Shown piece after piece: positions 52,598 through 62,326 of a DNA stretch of 64,000 bases. How positions within the stretch are numbered: position 1 is the stretch's first letter; every line of letters starts with the position of its first letter. Source of the DNA: Flavobacterium denitrificans DSM 15936. Lineage in GTDB: Bacteria; Bacteroidota; Bacteroidia; Flavobacteriales; Flavobacteriaceae. The DNA is taken from assembly GCF_000425445.1 (NCBI RefSeq), contig NZ_AUDL01000008.1:248001-312000 (forward strand), in the 5' to 3' direction. Position numbers and translations under genes: made by a program. A model generated the notes under the pieces. It saw only the letters and a list, made by a program, of their open reading frames with translations, searched no databases and was not told the origin of the DNA.

Positions 52598-53950
52598 TTA
52601 TCTCGGCATTCCTCCTGGCATTCCTTTCATGCCTCCCATCATTTTCATCAGATTTTTTCCGCCAGGACCTTGCATCATCTTCATCATTTTGCTCATTTGG
52701 TCAAACTGCTTCATTAACTGATTTACTTGCTCGACTTTAGTTCCCGAACCTTTTGCGATTCTGGCTTTTCTTTTTACGTCGATAATGGCAGGTTTGCTTC
52801 TTTCTCCTGGCGTCATCGAATAAATGATTGCTTCGATATGTTTGAAAGCATCATCTTCGATTTCTACATCTTTCATGGCTTTTGAAGCACCCGGTATCAT
52901 TCCAACCAAGTCTTTCATATTACCCATTTTCTTTACTTGCTGAATCTGCGTTAAGAAATCATCAAAACCAAATTCGTTTTTAGCAATTTTCTTTTGAAGT
53001 TTTCTAGCTTCTTCTTCGTCAAATTGTTCTTGAGCTCTTTCAACAAGCGACACAACGTCTCCCATTCCTAAGATACGCTCTGCCATACGTTCTGGATAGA
53101 AAACATCAATTGCTTCCATTTTTTCTCCAGTACCAACAAATTTAATTGGTTTGTTTACAATCGATTTGATTGAAAGTGCAGCACCACCACGAGTATCACC
53201 ATCTAATTTTGTTAAAATAACTCCATCAAAATTCAAGATATCGTTGAAAGCTTTTGCTGTGTTTACAGCATCTTGTCCTGTCATAGAGTCGACAACGAAC
53301 AATGTTTCTTGAGGCTGAATTGCTTTGTGAACACGAGCAATTTCGTCCATCATTTCCTGATCTACTGCAAGACGTCCGGCTGTATCGACAATTACGACAT
53401 TGAAACCGTTTGCTTTTGCATGTTTGATTGCATTTTGAGCAATTTCAACAGGATTTTTATTTTCTGGCTCTGAGTAAACCTCAACACCTATTTGATCTCC
53501 AACAACATGAAGCTGATTGATCGCCGCAGGACGGTAAATATCACACGCTACAAGAAGTGGTTTTTTATTTTTCTTAGTCTTTAAAAAGTTGGCTAATTTT
53601 CCTGAGAAAGTAGTTTTACCAGAACCTTGAAGTCCTGACATCAAAATAACAGTTGGATTTCCTGATAAGTTTACACCAGCAACATCTCCACCCATTAATT
53701 CTGTCAACTCATCTTTTACCAGTTTTACTAATAATTGTCCTGGTTGTAAGGTTGTAAGTACGTCCTGACCAATTGCTTTGTCTTTTACTCTAGCTGTAAA
53801 ATCTTTAGCAATTTTAAAGTTAACATCGGCATCAAGTAATGCACGACGCACTTCTTTTAAAGTATCGGCAACGTTTACTTCTGTAATTTTACCGTGTCCT
53901 TTTAATATATGGAACGCTTTATCTAACTTATCGCTTAAATTATCAAACAT
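52598..53950 (-). CDS. ffh: Signal recognition particle protein Ffh
   Basis: 450 residues, full length. The N-domain is 1-85, the G-domain has GLQGSGKTTFSGKLA (P-loop about 106-120), DTAGRLAVD, and TKLDGDTRGGAALS, and the Met-rich M-domain runs from about 295 with KMMQGPGGKNLMKMMGGMKGMPGG at the end. It binds signal peptides and 4.5S RNA and directs nascent membrane proteins to the Sec translocon. The 4.5S RNA gene was not found in the window. Confidence 0.97.
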   Translation of the reverse strand: MFDNLSDKLDKAFHILKGHGKITEVNVADTLKEVRRALLDADVNFKIAKDFTARVKDKAIGQDVLTTLQPGQLLVKLVKDELTELMGGDVAGVNLSGNPTVILMSGLQGSGKTTFSGKLANFLKTKKNKKPLLVACDIYRPAAINQLHVVGDQIGVEVYSEPENKNPVEIAQNAIKHAKANGFNVVIVDTAGRLAVDQEMMDEIARVHKAIQPQETLFVVDSMTGQDAVNTAKAFNDILNFDGVILTKLDGDTRGGAALSIKSIVNKPIKFVGTGEKMEAIDVFYPERMAERILGMGDVVSLVERAQEQFDEEEARKLQKKIAKNEFGFDDFLTQIQQVKKMGNMKDLVGMIPGASKAMKDVEIEDDAFKHIEAIIYSMTPGERSKPAIIDVKRKARIAKGSGTKVEQVNQLMKQFDQMSKMMKMMQGPGGKNLMKMMGGMKGMPGGMPR

Positions 53951-53972
53951 ATTATTTTCTTTATTTGAAGTG

Positions 53973-54003
53973 CAAAGATAATCTAATTAGATATTTCAGG
54001 CAA
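53973..54003 (-). promoter_or_regulatory. Bacteroidota promoter before ffh
   Basis: On the minus strand TTG (54001-54003), 20 bases, TATCTTTG (53973-53980), 23 bases before the ffh ATG. Confidence 0.75.
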
Positions 54004-54070
54004 TTTTTATTTAAGTGGTTTTAACCGCAAAGAACGCGAAGTATTACGCAAAGAACGCTATGTCATTTTG

Positions 54071-54130
54071 CTCGCAAAGTCGCGAAGTCACAAAGAATAA
54101 AAAAACTTTGCGACTTCGCGACTTTGCGAG
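54071..54130. repeat. Long hairpin repeat (CTCGCAAAGTCGCG type)
   Basis: Arms of 25 bases (54071-54095 and 54106-54130) with one mismatch and a 10-base AT loop. A related AACCGCAAAGAACGCGAAG tract lies at 54023-54058. It is the strongest hairpin in the window without an evident terminator T run. Confidence 0.85.
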
Positions 54131-54145
54131 ATTAATCCCTTCAGC

Positions 54146-55828
54146 TTAAAATTGGAAGTATATGAATGGTTGTGATCCCGCTACTGCTGTTGCGTATACA
54201 ATCCAGTAAACGAATCCCAGAATTATTGCTTTTACCAAGATTGGCGTTTTATCGAAAACAGATTTCATTCCGTTTGTGAAAGTTTCTGGCAAGAAATGCC
54301 AAACGTAACCGAATAACATCAATCCGAATACGTTTTTATAACCGATTACAATTGTTTTCCAAAGTTCTGGCTCGAATGTTAATTGGCCAATATTATTAAT
54401 TACCTGCAAAGCTGTTTCAAAATCTCTTGCGCGGAAAAAGATCCAGCAGAAAACCACAAAATGGAATGTAATTACGATTGAGAAAAATCTCCAAAGGAAA
54501 TTTGGACTTTTATCTTTTTTGGAAGGGAAAATCTCCACAAAAATCTTATGAATTGCCAAAGCCAATCCGTGTAAAGCTCCCCAAACGATAAACTGTGCTC
54601 CTGCTCCGTGCCATAATCCGCCCAAAAGCATTGTGGTGAATAGATTCAGATTGGTCACTAAAGTTTGTTTCTTTTTGCTGGAAAGCAGAAAAGACAAACA
54701 AAAAAGCAATATCGAAACCGATGCAACAATTAGCGGAATTATACTGGTATTATAACTTGTAATTCCCCAAAGCAATAATCCGAAGAAAAATAAACTCGGG
54801 AATAAATATCCAGCGAAAGAACCTTCACGGTTTCCTCCCATCGAAATATACAAGAAATCTTTCAGCCAAGTTGAAAGCGAAATATGCCATCTTCTCCAAA
54901 AATCGGTAATTGAAGTTGATTTATATGGCGTTCTAAAATTGACTGGCAATTTGAATCCGAGCAATAACGCAATTCCGATTGCCATATCTGAATATCCAGA
55001 GAAATCACAATAAATTTGGATGGCATAACCATAAGAAGCCATTAAATTTTCGAAAGAAGTATAACTCAACGGCGTATCAAAAACACGATCAACAAAGTTT
55101 ACGGAAATGTAATTCGAGATTACCGTTTTCTTAATCAATCCGCCAATAATCAAAAACAAAGCGTTGTTTACATCTTGTCTCGAAAGATTTAATTTTTGAT
55201 AAATCTGCGGAAGAAAATCTTTTGCACGTACGATTGGCCCGGCAACTAACTGCGGGAAAAACGAAACGAAAAACAAATATTCGATGTAATTTTTTGTTGG
55301 TTTAATTTCCTCACGATAAATCTCAATAATATAACTCATCGACTGGAAGGTATAAAACGAAATTCCGACAGGAAGAAAAATATCATGAAGCTGATAATTG
55401 CCATGAAACATATCATTGAAAGTGACAATCATAAAGTTCATGTACTTGAAATAACCCAATAATCCCAAATTTAGAATTACACTTATAACAAGATAAATTT
55501 TCTTGGTACTGTCTTTTGTTGCTTTAAAGATAATTTGGCTTAAGCCATAATCAACAACTGAGGAAAGTAATAAAAGTAAAAAGTAAATTCCGCTTGACTT
55601 GTAATAAAAGAAAAGCGAGAAGAGAATAACATAGGTTAATCTCAAATAAAATGTTTTGCGTAAAAAAGCATACACAAAATAAAAAACCAGAAACAATCCT
55701 AAGAATAAACCGGTATTGAATAATAATTTTTCGTCTGGATTGTAAATAAACCAGCTTTTAACCTGTTCTGTTGTAATTGCACCAAAATTCTGGATGAACC
55801 AATCATTAATGCTATCTATTGTTGTCAA
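54146..55828 (-). CDS. MBOAT family O-acyltransferase (AlgI/DltB-like)
   Basis: 560 residues with about 12 membrane helices. The family boxes WRRWHISLSTWLKDFLYI and GLWHGAGAQFIVWGALHG (invariant His) are intact, and LPVGISFYTFQSMSYIIEIY is the usual MBOAT opening. It moves acyl groups across or onto an extracytoplasmic polymer. The two SGNH hydrolase genes upstream, with 1-base spacing to the nearer, complete an AlgI/AlgX- or PatA/PatB-like O-acetylation set. The polymer is unknown. Confidence 0.92.
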   Translation of the reverse strand: MTTIDSINDWFIQNFGAITTEQVKSWFIYNPDEKLLFNTGLFLGLFLVFYFVYAFLRKTFYLRLTYVILFSLFFYYKSSGIYFLLLLLSSVVDYGLSQIIFKATKDSTKKIYLVISVILNLGLLGYFKYMNFMIVTFNDMFHGNYQLHDIFLPVGISFYTFQSMSYIIEIYREEIKPTKNYIEYLFFVSFFPQLVAGPIVRAKDFLPQIYQKLNLSRQDVNNALFLIIGGLIKKTVISNYISVNFVDRVFDTPLSYTSFENLMASYGYAIQIYCDFSGYSDMAIGIALLLGFKLPVNFRTPYKSTSITDFWRRWHISLSTWLKDFLYISMGGNREGSFAGYLFPSLFFFGLLLWGITSYNTSIIPLIVASVSILLFCLSFLLSSKKKQTLVTNLNLFTTMLLGGLWHGAGAQFIVWGALHGLALAIHKIFVEIFPSKKDKSPNFLWRFFSIVITFHFVVFCWIFFRARDFETALQVINNIGQLTFEPELWKTIVIGYKNVFGLMLFGYVWHFLPETFTNGMKSVFDKTPILVKAIILGFVYWIVYATAVAGSQPFIYFQF

Positions 55829-55829
55829 C

Positions 55830-57248
55830 TTAATTCTTTAATTTAAAATTATCGTATGCTTTTAAAATTGCCTGCGCAAACAAGTTCCCTTGTTTTTCAT
55901 ATCCTTTTTTAGAATAATGAACCCAATCCGGACCAATTAATCCTTGAGTTTTTAATTTTCGGATTCCTTCCATTCCTCCAAATTCATCGTATAAATCCCA
56001 AACAGCAAAACCATCTTTTTCTGCTATTTGCAAAATTTCTTTTGTATAATCTCGAATATATGTATTTGGTTTTCTTCTTAGCAAAGATGGTGGCGGAGTC
56101 ATCACAATTATCGGAACATTAATATTCTGTGCTTTTATATTGCTTATGAATTCTCTTAAATGTTTAATGTAACCTTCAACTTCTAAATGATCATAACTTT
56201 CATTTGTTCCAAGCGAAAAAACTAACAAATCAGGATGCACCGCTTTTAGTTGTTCAAAAAATAAAGGATATTTATTGTAATCCGAATATTTAGCTCCATT
56301 GACACCAATTCCACTGTAGAGTATTCCTGGCGCATCTTTTTCCAAGACAATTCCGTTTAACTCGTATTTTGAAGCTTCTTTATTCGGAATCAAATAAATT
56401 TTTTCCAAGGCTTTCTCTGAATTGTAATAATGGCAAAAAGAATCGGATTCCATGTTTAACGGAACAAATTCTGAGCTTTTAATCGTTTTTTGCTTTGTCT
56501 CGTTTGTTGGAATTTTCAATGTTCTTCCGGCGCGAATATTATTTGATTTCAAGCCGTTTGCTCTTTTTATATCGGCAACCGAAATATTGTATTTATCAGC
56601 AATTGTCGAAATTGCTTCTCCTTTTTTGATTTTATGTGTGATTACTTTTTTCTCTGTAGATTGAATCAGATTGATTTGAGATGAAGTCGCCAAATCAAAC
56701 ATATTTTGATTTTGAGGCGTAATAACTTTAATTGTATTAAATTTATAAGCCATGTCTTTGACACGCAACTCAACTGCAAAACCGCCATTATCTCTCCAAA
56801 GCCCAATTCCGCTCAAACCAACAGGAGCATTTTTCGCAGGAAGAATATTCCTGTAGCTTTCCCAACTTCTATTCGAATAAAAACGCTCATTATATGATCC
56901 GTTTGTTCTAGCTAATTGATACGGAAAAACCAATCCACGCCCTGCATTTCCAAATTGTTGTTGCAGTTTTTTCCTCACTTCATTGGTCATCAAATCACCT
57001 TGAATGTGAGAGTCTCCAATATGAACAATATTTATTTTCTGATTATTATTACTTTCATTTTCCTTCAATTTTTCAAAAAAATCCTTTAATGCTTTTGCAT
57101 TATAAATTTGATCGTCAGAAACAGGATATACTACTATTGAATCGACTTTATGAATCATATTTTTTGTTATTGGAGGTGAATCTGTTTTTTGTGTCTTTTC
57201 ATTCGTAGAGAAAAAAAGACAACAGAAAAAAATAATCAGTTTATTCAT
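55830..57248 (-). CDS. SGNH/GDSL hydrolase with internal LysM domain
   Basis: 472 residues. A short signal-like start (LIIFFCCLFFSTNE) leads to the SGNH block I (NIVHIGDSHIQGD), Asn block (FSLGTNESYD) and Asp-x-x-His (DWVHYSKKG). A LysM module lies between blocks (IKKGEAISTIADKYNISVADIKRANGL ... LKIP), suggesting binding to peptidoglycan. It probably acts as the periplasmic O-acetyl transfer or esterase partner of the MBOAT protein, which starts 1 base after its stop. Confidence 0.88.
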   Translation of the reverse strand: MNKLIIFFCCLFFSTNEKTQKTDSPPITKNMIHKVDSIVVYPVSDDQIYNAKALKDFFEKLKENESNNNQKINIVHIGDSHIQGDLMTNEVRKKLQQQFGNAGRGLVFPYQLARTNGSYNERFYSNRSWESYRNILPAKNAPVGLSGIGLWRDNGGFAVELRVKDMAYKFNTIKVITPQNQNMFDLATSSQINLIQSTEKKVITHKIKKGEAISTIADKYNISVADIKRANGLKSNNIRAGRTLKIPTNETKQKTIKSSEFVPLNMESDSFCHYYNSEKALEKIYLIPNKEASKYELNGIVLEKDAPGILYSGIGVNGAKYSDYNKYPLFFEQLKAVHPDLLVFSLGTNESYDHLEVEGYIKHLREFISNIKAQNINVPIIVMTPPPSLLRRKPNTYIRDYTKEILQIAEKDGFAVWDLYDEFGGMEGIRKLKTQGLIGPDWVHYSKKGYEKQGNLFAQAILKAYDNFKLKN

Positions 57249-58722
57249 TTACGCTATCTTTTATCACAGAAGTTGAATCTGTTTTGGTTTTTCGAGCTGC
57301 TCTTTGCTGATTGGCAACAGCTTCACGTTTTTCACGCAATATTTTATACTCTTCGTAACCTTTATTTAATTGACCGTATAATAAATTTCCAATTGCTTTT
57401 GCACCGCGCTGATTAAAGTGTGTATAATCTTTATTAGCTTTTGCAGGAGTTTCATCAACCCATTTCACCATTGATCCGTCACCTCCCATTAAAGTGTACA
57501 AATTCACAAACCCTGATTCAGTATCCAAAGCATATCTTTTTTGCGCTTTCATCAAAGGCACCACAGCCGAATCAGTTTTCATTTCTAAATCATATTTAGT
57601 TGATTTATCGGCAGTTGAAACAATTAAAATTGAAACGCCAGGGAAAGATTCCTTTATTTTATTAACCGTTTTAGTCATTCCTCTTTCGTACCAGTTGTAA
57701 TTTTTTGTTCCGTAGTTCAATACATTTGTTCCGTAATGCAAAATGATCAAATCGTATTTCAAGCTTTTATTAAAACCTTGCATTACATTGGCATTGAACA
57801 TTGAGATAGGCAATCCCGAATTTCCTCTTTGCGAGAAATTATCAACATGAACACCGCTTCCGTTATCAAAATTGAAACCGTAAATTGGAATAGAATCTGC
57901 ATTTACGAAATTCGCTTTAAAAGCTTTTAAATGTCCTGAACTTACTTTTAAAGTATTAATCAAATTATTTGGAGCCAAATTTTTCTTCAGAGTGTCTTTT
58001 CCAATAATGAAATTCACTTTTCCACTTCTAGATGCTCTTCCGTAAAACAAAGTCGGATTATTTAAAGTTGTTGAAAATTTATTCGTTCCCGCCTCGTATT
58101 GCACCCAAGTTGCGTTCGCTTTATCATTGGCAAAAAACACATGCCCGTTTACACCAAAAGGGCTTGATGGCTTTTTCACATTCAAATACGATTGTGTTTT
58201 CCAGTTTTTAGAATAAGTCGATTTTACCGATCCACGCGATGCCGCCGATTCTGAAGTTATCGGAACAAAACCGACACCGTTTCCACCAAAACGTTCTTGA
58301 TAGTTCGTTCTTACATCCTGAACAATCAAATCGCCATCGGTCATTGAATCTCCGTAATACGCGATTCTGACATTCGATTCTGGATGTTTTTCTAATTGAT
58401 ATAATTTTTCATAGAACGAAATCAGATATTGGTATCCTTTATAATTATCAAAAGTTTCAGATGGGAATTCAATTCCTTCGACATTTTCATATACGATTTC
58501 TTCTTTTCCTTCCGCATCTTCAATTGCATCGAGGCTGTCGTTTGTACCTAATGAATCTTTTGCAACAGCTTCTAAAAGCAAACTGTCGATCAAAACATTT
58601 TTTGAATTCATTTTGCTTTCAGAAAAAATCTTGTCTGGCAAAATTTGCTTGAATCCAATAAAAGCGATTAATGCTAATGCAACAATAGCAAAAGACTGAA
58701 AAAAATATGATTTTGTATTCAC
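57241..58722 (-). CDS. SGNH/GDSL hydrolase, first gene of the MBOAT unit
   Basis: 493 residues with an N-terminal signal anchor (SFAIVALALIAFIGF). Block I reads VRIAYYGDSMTDGDL (Ser), the Asn/Gly block LHYGTNVLNYG, and the catalytic pair KDYTHFNQRGAKAIG. No LysM. A C-terminal charged tail (EYKILREKREAVANQQRAARK) follows. The end overlaps the next gene by 8 bases. A paralogous fold to the following gene, so two SGNH enzymes serve one MBOAT. Confidence 0.88.
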   Translation of the reverse strand: MNTKSYFFQSFAIVALALIAFIGFKQILPDKIFSESKMNSKNVLIDSLLLEAVAKDSLGTNDSLDAIEDAEGKEEIVYENVEGIEFPSETFDNYKGYQYLISFYEKLYQLEKHPESNVRIAYYGDSMTDGDLIVQDVRTNYQERFGGNGVGFVPITSESAASRGSVKSTYSKNWKTQSYLNVKKPSSPFGVNGHVFFANDKANATWVQYEAGTNKFSTTLNNPTLFYGRASRSGKVNFIIGKDTLKKNLAPNNLINTLKVSSGHLKAFKANFVNADSIPIYGFNFDNGSGVHVDNFSQRGNSGLPISMFNANVMQGFNKSLKYDLIILHYGTNVLNYGTKNYNWYERGMTKTVNKIKESFPGVSILIVSTADKSTKYDLEMKTDSAVVPLMKAQKRYALDTESGFVNLYTLMGGDGSMVKWVDETPAKANKDYTHFNQRGAKAIGNLLYGQLNKGYEEYKILREKREAVANQQRAARKTKTDSTSVIKDSVNE

Positions 58723-58861
58723 TTGTAATTTTAAGTTTTGAAGGATGAATTACAAAAATTAATTATGCGAAATTTCTGCCAATTCTTTAAAAAAAAATCT
58801 GTGCAAAGATAAGATTAAACCTTAATTATTAATTGTTTTTGTCAACAAAGTAAAAAACAAA

Positions 58862-58889
58862 AAAGAGACCAGATAAATCTGGCCTCTTT
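58862..58889 (-). terminator. Terminator of the haem-uptake operon
   Basis: Interrupted stem AAAGAG-CCAGAT / ATCTGG-CTCTTT with loop AA, about 115 bases past the HmuY stop on the minus strand. Confidence 0.75.
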
Positions 58890-59003
58890 ATCAAAAAAAA
58901 AATAAAAAAAACAAAGCTAATGATTAACTAAACAATTAATGTCGTTACCTTGTATTTCAGAATGAAACAATCTTGATGTTCTTTAAATTTTTTCATTTTA
59001 GAA

Positions 59004-60098
59004 TTATTTCAAGATAGCATATTCCAAAGTAGTATTCCCTCTTAAACCTGCATCATTTGTCATAGCAAGGAATTTAACTTTATAGTAGTTTCCAGCTGCA
59101 TCTTTTACGACATAAAAACGATCTGTTCTGATACTTGGCAATGAAGTTGGTCCACCACCATTTCTCCAGCTAGCTCCAATTACTCTTTGATCTGTAGCAG
59201 AAACAGTAAAGTTTGCTTCAACTACATCTGCTTTTGCAAAAGCCTCATAAGTTTTAACAGAAGTTAATACTTGGTAAACTTGTGTTCCTCCTTTAGCATT
59301 TGATACTATAAAATCTGAATAACCATATGTTACTTCAATTGGCTTATTTTCAGCATCTACAGATGGCAAATAATTCGTAAACGTTGTGAAATTTAAATCC
59401 CATTTTGCTTTTTCTGGTTCAACTGAAACCGCATTTCCTGTAGTTAAGCTAAAGAAAGAGAAATTATAAGCAGCATCTTTAGCAATCGTTTTTTCAGTAA
59501 AAGTTGTTGAAGTTAAATCAGCATATTGAATTTTGTATCCATTTCCACTTCTTAAAATTCTAACTTTTTTCCATCCTCTCGCATCACCGTCAACACTAAC
59601 AGATCCAACTGCTGGTTGTGTAGTAGAAACAGCAAATCCAAGATTTACTAAATAAACTTTGTTATCAGCATCTGTAGCAGAAATTTCAGCAATTGCAGTT
59701 CCAATTCCAGCACCCGCTCCTGTTAAAACACCAGTTGGGTTATCAACAAATCCATTGTTAGAAAGTGTAGTACCGCCTCCCACTGCAACACTTGCATCAG
59801 CCACCTGAGACAAAGTAATATCTGAAGTAGCTAATTTTTTTACAGCCATTTTAAGAGAACCATTAATGATTACTCTAAAATCTGAACCAGAAGAAAATCC
59901 TAAATCCCAAGACGCTCTGTTTACAGATTTAGTTGCTGCAGCACTTAAATCAAGATAAAGTTGATTTGGTTGGTTTGGCCCACCAACAGAAGTTTTCAAG
60001 GTTTCTCCCACCGTTGGGATCTCCACTTTATTATCGTCATCATTTGAGCATGATGCTAGTGACAGTAACGCGATTGATAAAAATAATAACTTTTTCAT
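59004..60098 (-). CDS. HmuY family haem-binding lipoprotein
   Basis: 364 residues with a lipobox (LLSLASCSND, Cys about 17). Two WDL motifs (NRASWDLGFSSG near 65 and KAKWDLNFTTFTNYL near 235) mark the HmuY fold, which binds haem between two strands. It probably captures haem at the cell surface and passes it to the adjacent TonB-dependent receptor 17 bases upstream in the operon. The haem ligand His/Met pair cannot be assigned from sequence alone. Confidence 0.9.
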   Translation of the reverse strand: MKKLLFLSIALLSLASCSNDDDNKVEIPTVGETLKTSVGGPNQPNQLYLDLSAAATKSVNRASWDLGFSSGSDFRVIINGSLKMAVKKLATSDITLSQVADASVAVGGGTTLSNNGFVDNPTGVLTGAGAGIGTAIAEISATDADNKVYLVNLGFAVSTTQPAVGSVSVDGDARGWKKVRILRSGNGYKIQYADLTSTTFTEKTIAKDAAYNFSFFSLTTGNAVSVEPEKAKWDLNFTTFTNYLPSVDAENKPIEVTYGYSDFIVSNAKGGTQVYQVLTSVKTYEAFAKADVVEANFTVSATDQRVIGASWRNGGGPTSLPSIRTDRFYVVKDAAGNYYKVKFLAMTNDAGLRGNTTLEYAILK

Positions 60099-60115
60099 TG
60101 TATTCTATATTTATA

Positions 60116-62221
60116 TTAAAGATTAAGGTTATATGCTAATTTTAAAAAGTAAGAACGCCCGTATGCAAGCATTACATCTGAGCCTGAAGCATGGGCTCCT
60201 GTGTTGGCATTTGTTCTGTTTACATCAACTATGTTAAAAATATTTCTAGCGCCAAGCGTAACTTCTAAATGATTTTTGAAGAAATTTTGCCTAATTGAAG
60301 CATCCAGCCAGTTACTTGGATCAACTTCAGACAAAACAAAACCAGAACTTCCTTCGGTAAATTGCTGTGCTTTTCCGTTGTATTTATAGTATCCCGAAAC
60401 AACTGTTTTCCATTTTGGAAACATATAAGAAACGCTTGCGTTTAAATTTAAAGTGTACAAAAATTCATCACTCATACCGTTATCTCCACTATCAATATTT
60501 TGAGAAACCCCAGCTAAAGTCGCACCAATATTAAAAGTCAGATTATCCAACCTAAACTGATTGGTTGAAGAGAAGTTCCACATTCTGTATTTACTAATAT
60601 TGACAAATTGATACATCGGACTTCCTGTGTCTGGATTATCTCCAACAAACGCCTGATCAATTTTATCTTTTAAATCCAAATAACTTCCAGCAAATGTATT
60701 TGCCATTTGCAATCCAGATGAAAAGGCCGTTATTTTTTTGACACTCACTTCATAAGAAGTACTTTTTTCAGGAACTAAATTTTCATTCCCAACAAAAAAG
60801 TGGCCATCGAAAATTTGTTTTGAATATAATTCGTTAAAATTTGGCGTTCTAAATCCAGTACCAAAAGAACCTCTTAATTCTAAACCTTTATCAAATAAAT
60901 ATCTCAAAGCAATTGAAGAAGCGTATTGATTATCAAATTTTGACTGAGCAGAAAAACGTAATCCTGGTTTTATAGAAAATCGTTCTGTAGCTAAAATTTC
61001 TGAAGAAGCGAAGAAATCATAATTTTCTAATGTTTTTTGAATCGGAACATAAACTTTGTTTGCCTCCTGAACTAGAGAAAAACCTTGATTGTTTACAAAT
61101 TCGTATCCTAACTGAAAATCTAATGTTTTACTTTCAAAAAAGTTATTGAATGTTCCCATCGAAGAAAGCACTTCCATCGACTGGTCTTTTACCCTCACAT
61201 TAAGTGATTCGTCTCTGGTATATAAATTATATCTAAAATCTTCAATATCTCTTTCTTGCTTTTGATGCGTAACGGTAATATTATAATTTACTTGCGAAAA
61301 CATTTTACCAATAGCATTCAAATTATTAAAATATCGATTTGTAAAATACCTGCTATCTTCAGCATAACGATAAGGGGCAGTATTAAAACCAGATTGCACG
61401 GTACTATTATAATAATCTACATCTTCATCTAAAAATTCAAATCGGTAAAAAAAACGAAAATTACCTTTTTGATACGAAATCAAAGCTGTACCATTTAATT
61501 GTTCTTTTGGCAACCAGCTGTATCCTCTAGTGCCATCATTTTCCATATAATTTTTGCCGTTCTTATCTCCTAAGTAACCCTGAAAATCATTTCTATTAAT
61601 TCCGGCACTTACATACCAATTTTCACTAAAAGTATGTCCAATACGCAAATTCTGAATATGCCTTCCTTCATCAAAAAGAGAATATTCGTTACCGACCGTT
61701 TCTTCTTGAGCAGCAACATTAATATCCCATTTATACTTCGAATATTTTTTTGTAATAATATTAAGAACCCCGCTTACTGCATTTGCCCCATAAACAACTC
61801 CCATCGCACCTTCTACAATCTCGATGCGTTCTACATCATTAAGGTTAATTTGCGAAAGATCAGTGTTGTTTCCTAAACCGCCCTCGTTAACCAATGGAAC
61901 ATTATCAACCAAAATTTTAAAATATTGCGCATCCAATCCAAATAACGAAACCGTCGAACGACCACTTGTCCCACTTGGTGTAACTGTAATATTTAAATAT
62001 TGATTTAACACATCTGATAAATTATTTGCTGCTAAATTTTTGATATCCTTATTAGAAATAACTCGAACATTGTATACAGACTTTTTTATAGATTGAGGCT
62101 CGATTTGTCCAGTTACAACAACTTCAGAAAGTTTTTCCTGAGAGACAATGCTATCTTTCTGCTGAGCAAAAGAATATGTACAAAATAGAAATCCAGCAAA
62201 AAGGGTAATTTTAATTTTCAT
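60116..62221 (-). CDS. TonB-dependent outer-membrane receptor (HmuR-like)
   Basis: 701 residues with a signal peptide (FCTYSFAQ, about 20). The plug follows (SEVVVTGQIEPQSIKKSVYNVRVISNKDI, a TonB-box-like lead, then GRSTVSLFGLDAQYFKILVDNVPLVNEGGLG and IEIVEGAMGVVYGANAVSGVLNIITKK). The 22-strand barrel ends in SYFLKLAYNLNL. It is followed by the HmuY gene, so haem or haemoprotein uptake is the likely function. The short 701-residue length fits a plain receptor without an N-terminal extension. Confidence 0.92.
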   Translation of the reverse strand: MKIKITLFAGFLFCTYSFAQQKDSIVSQEKLSEVVVTGQIEPQSIKKSVYNVRVISNKDIKNLAANNLSDVLNQYLNITVTPSGTSGRSTVSLFGLDAQYFKILVDNVPLVNEGGLGNNTDLSQINLNDVERIEIVEGAMGVVYGANAVSGVLNIITKKYSKYKWDINVAAQEETVGNEYSLFDEGRHIQNLRIGHTFSENWYVSAGINRNDFQGYLGDKNGKNYMENDGTRGYSWLPKEQLNGTALISYQKGNFRFFYRFEFLDEDVDYYNSTVQSGFNTAPYRYAEDSRYFTNRYFNNLNAIGKMFSQVNYNITVTHQKQERDIEDFRYNLYTRDESLNVRVKDQSMEVLSSMGTFNNFFESKTLDFQLGYEFVNNQGFSLVQEANKVYVPIQKTLENYDFFASSEILATERFSIKPGLRFSAQSKFDNQYASSIALRYLFDKGLELRGSFGTGFRTPNFNELYSKQIFDGHFFVGNENLVPEKSTSYEVSVKKITAFSSGLQMANTFAGSYLDLKDKIDQAFVGDNPDTGSPMYQFVNISKYRMWNFSSTNQFRLDNLTFNIGATLAGVSQNIDSGDNGMSDEFLYTLNLNASVSYMFPKWKTVVSGYYKYNGKAQQFTEGSSGFVLSEVDPSNWLDASIRQNFFKNHLEVTLGARNIFNIVDVNRTNANTGAHASGSDVMLAYGRSYFLKLAYNLNL

Positions 62222-62247
62222 TATTTTTATTCAGTCTTAATAATAAC

Positions 62248-62298
62248 GCAAATATATAAACTATTTTTATTTGTTCTAAATAAATTATATATATTTGC
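62248..62298. promoter_or_regulatory. Palindromic divergent promoter of the haem locus
   Basis: Perfect 11-base inverted arms (GCAAATATATA at 62248-62258, TATATATTTGC at 62288-62298) each contain TATATTTG, the -7 element for the leftward receptor and the rightward DUF6607 gene. TTTG at 62270-62273 could serve as -33 for the rightward gene. The AT-rich centre could bind Fur or an iron-responsive regulator; no classical Fur box is clear. Confidence 0.65.
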
Positions 62299-62326
62299 AA
62301 AAATTTTAAAAACAAAACAATAAGTT

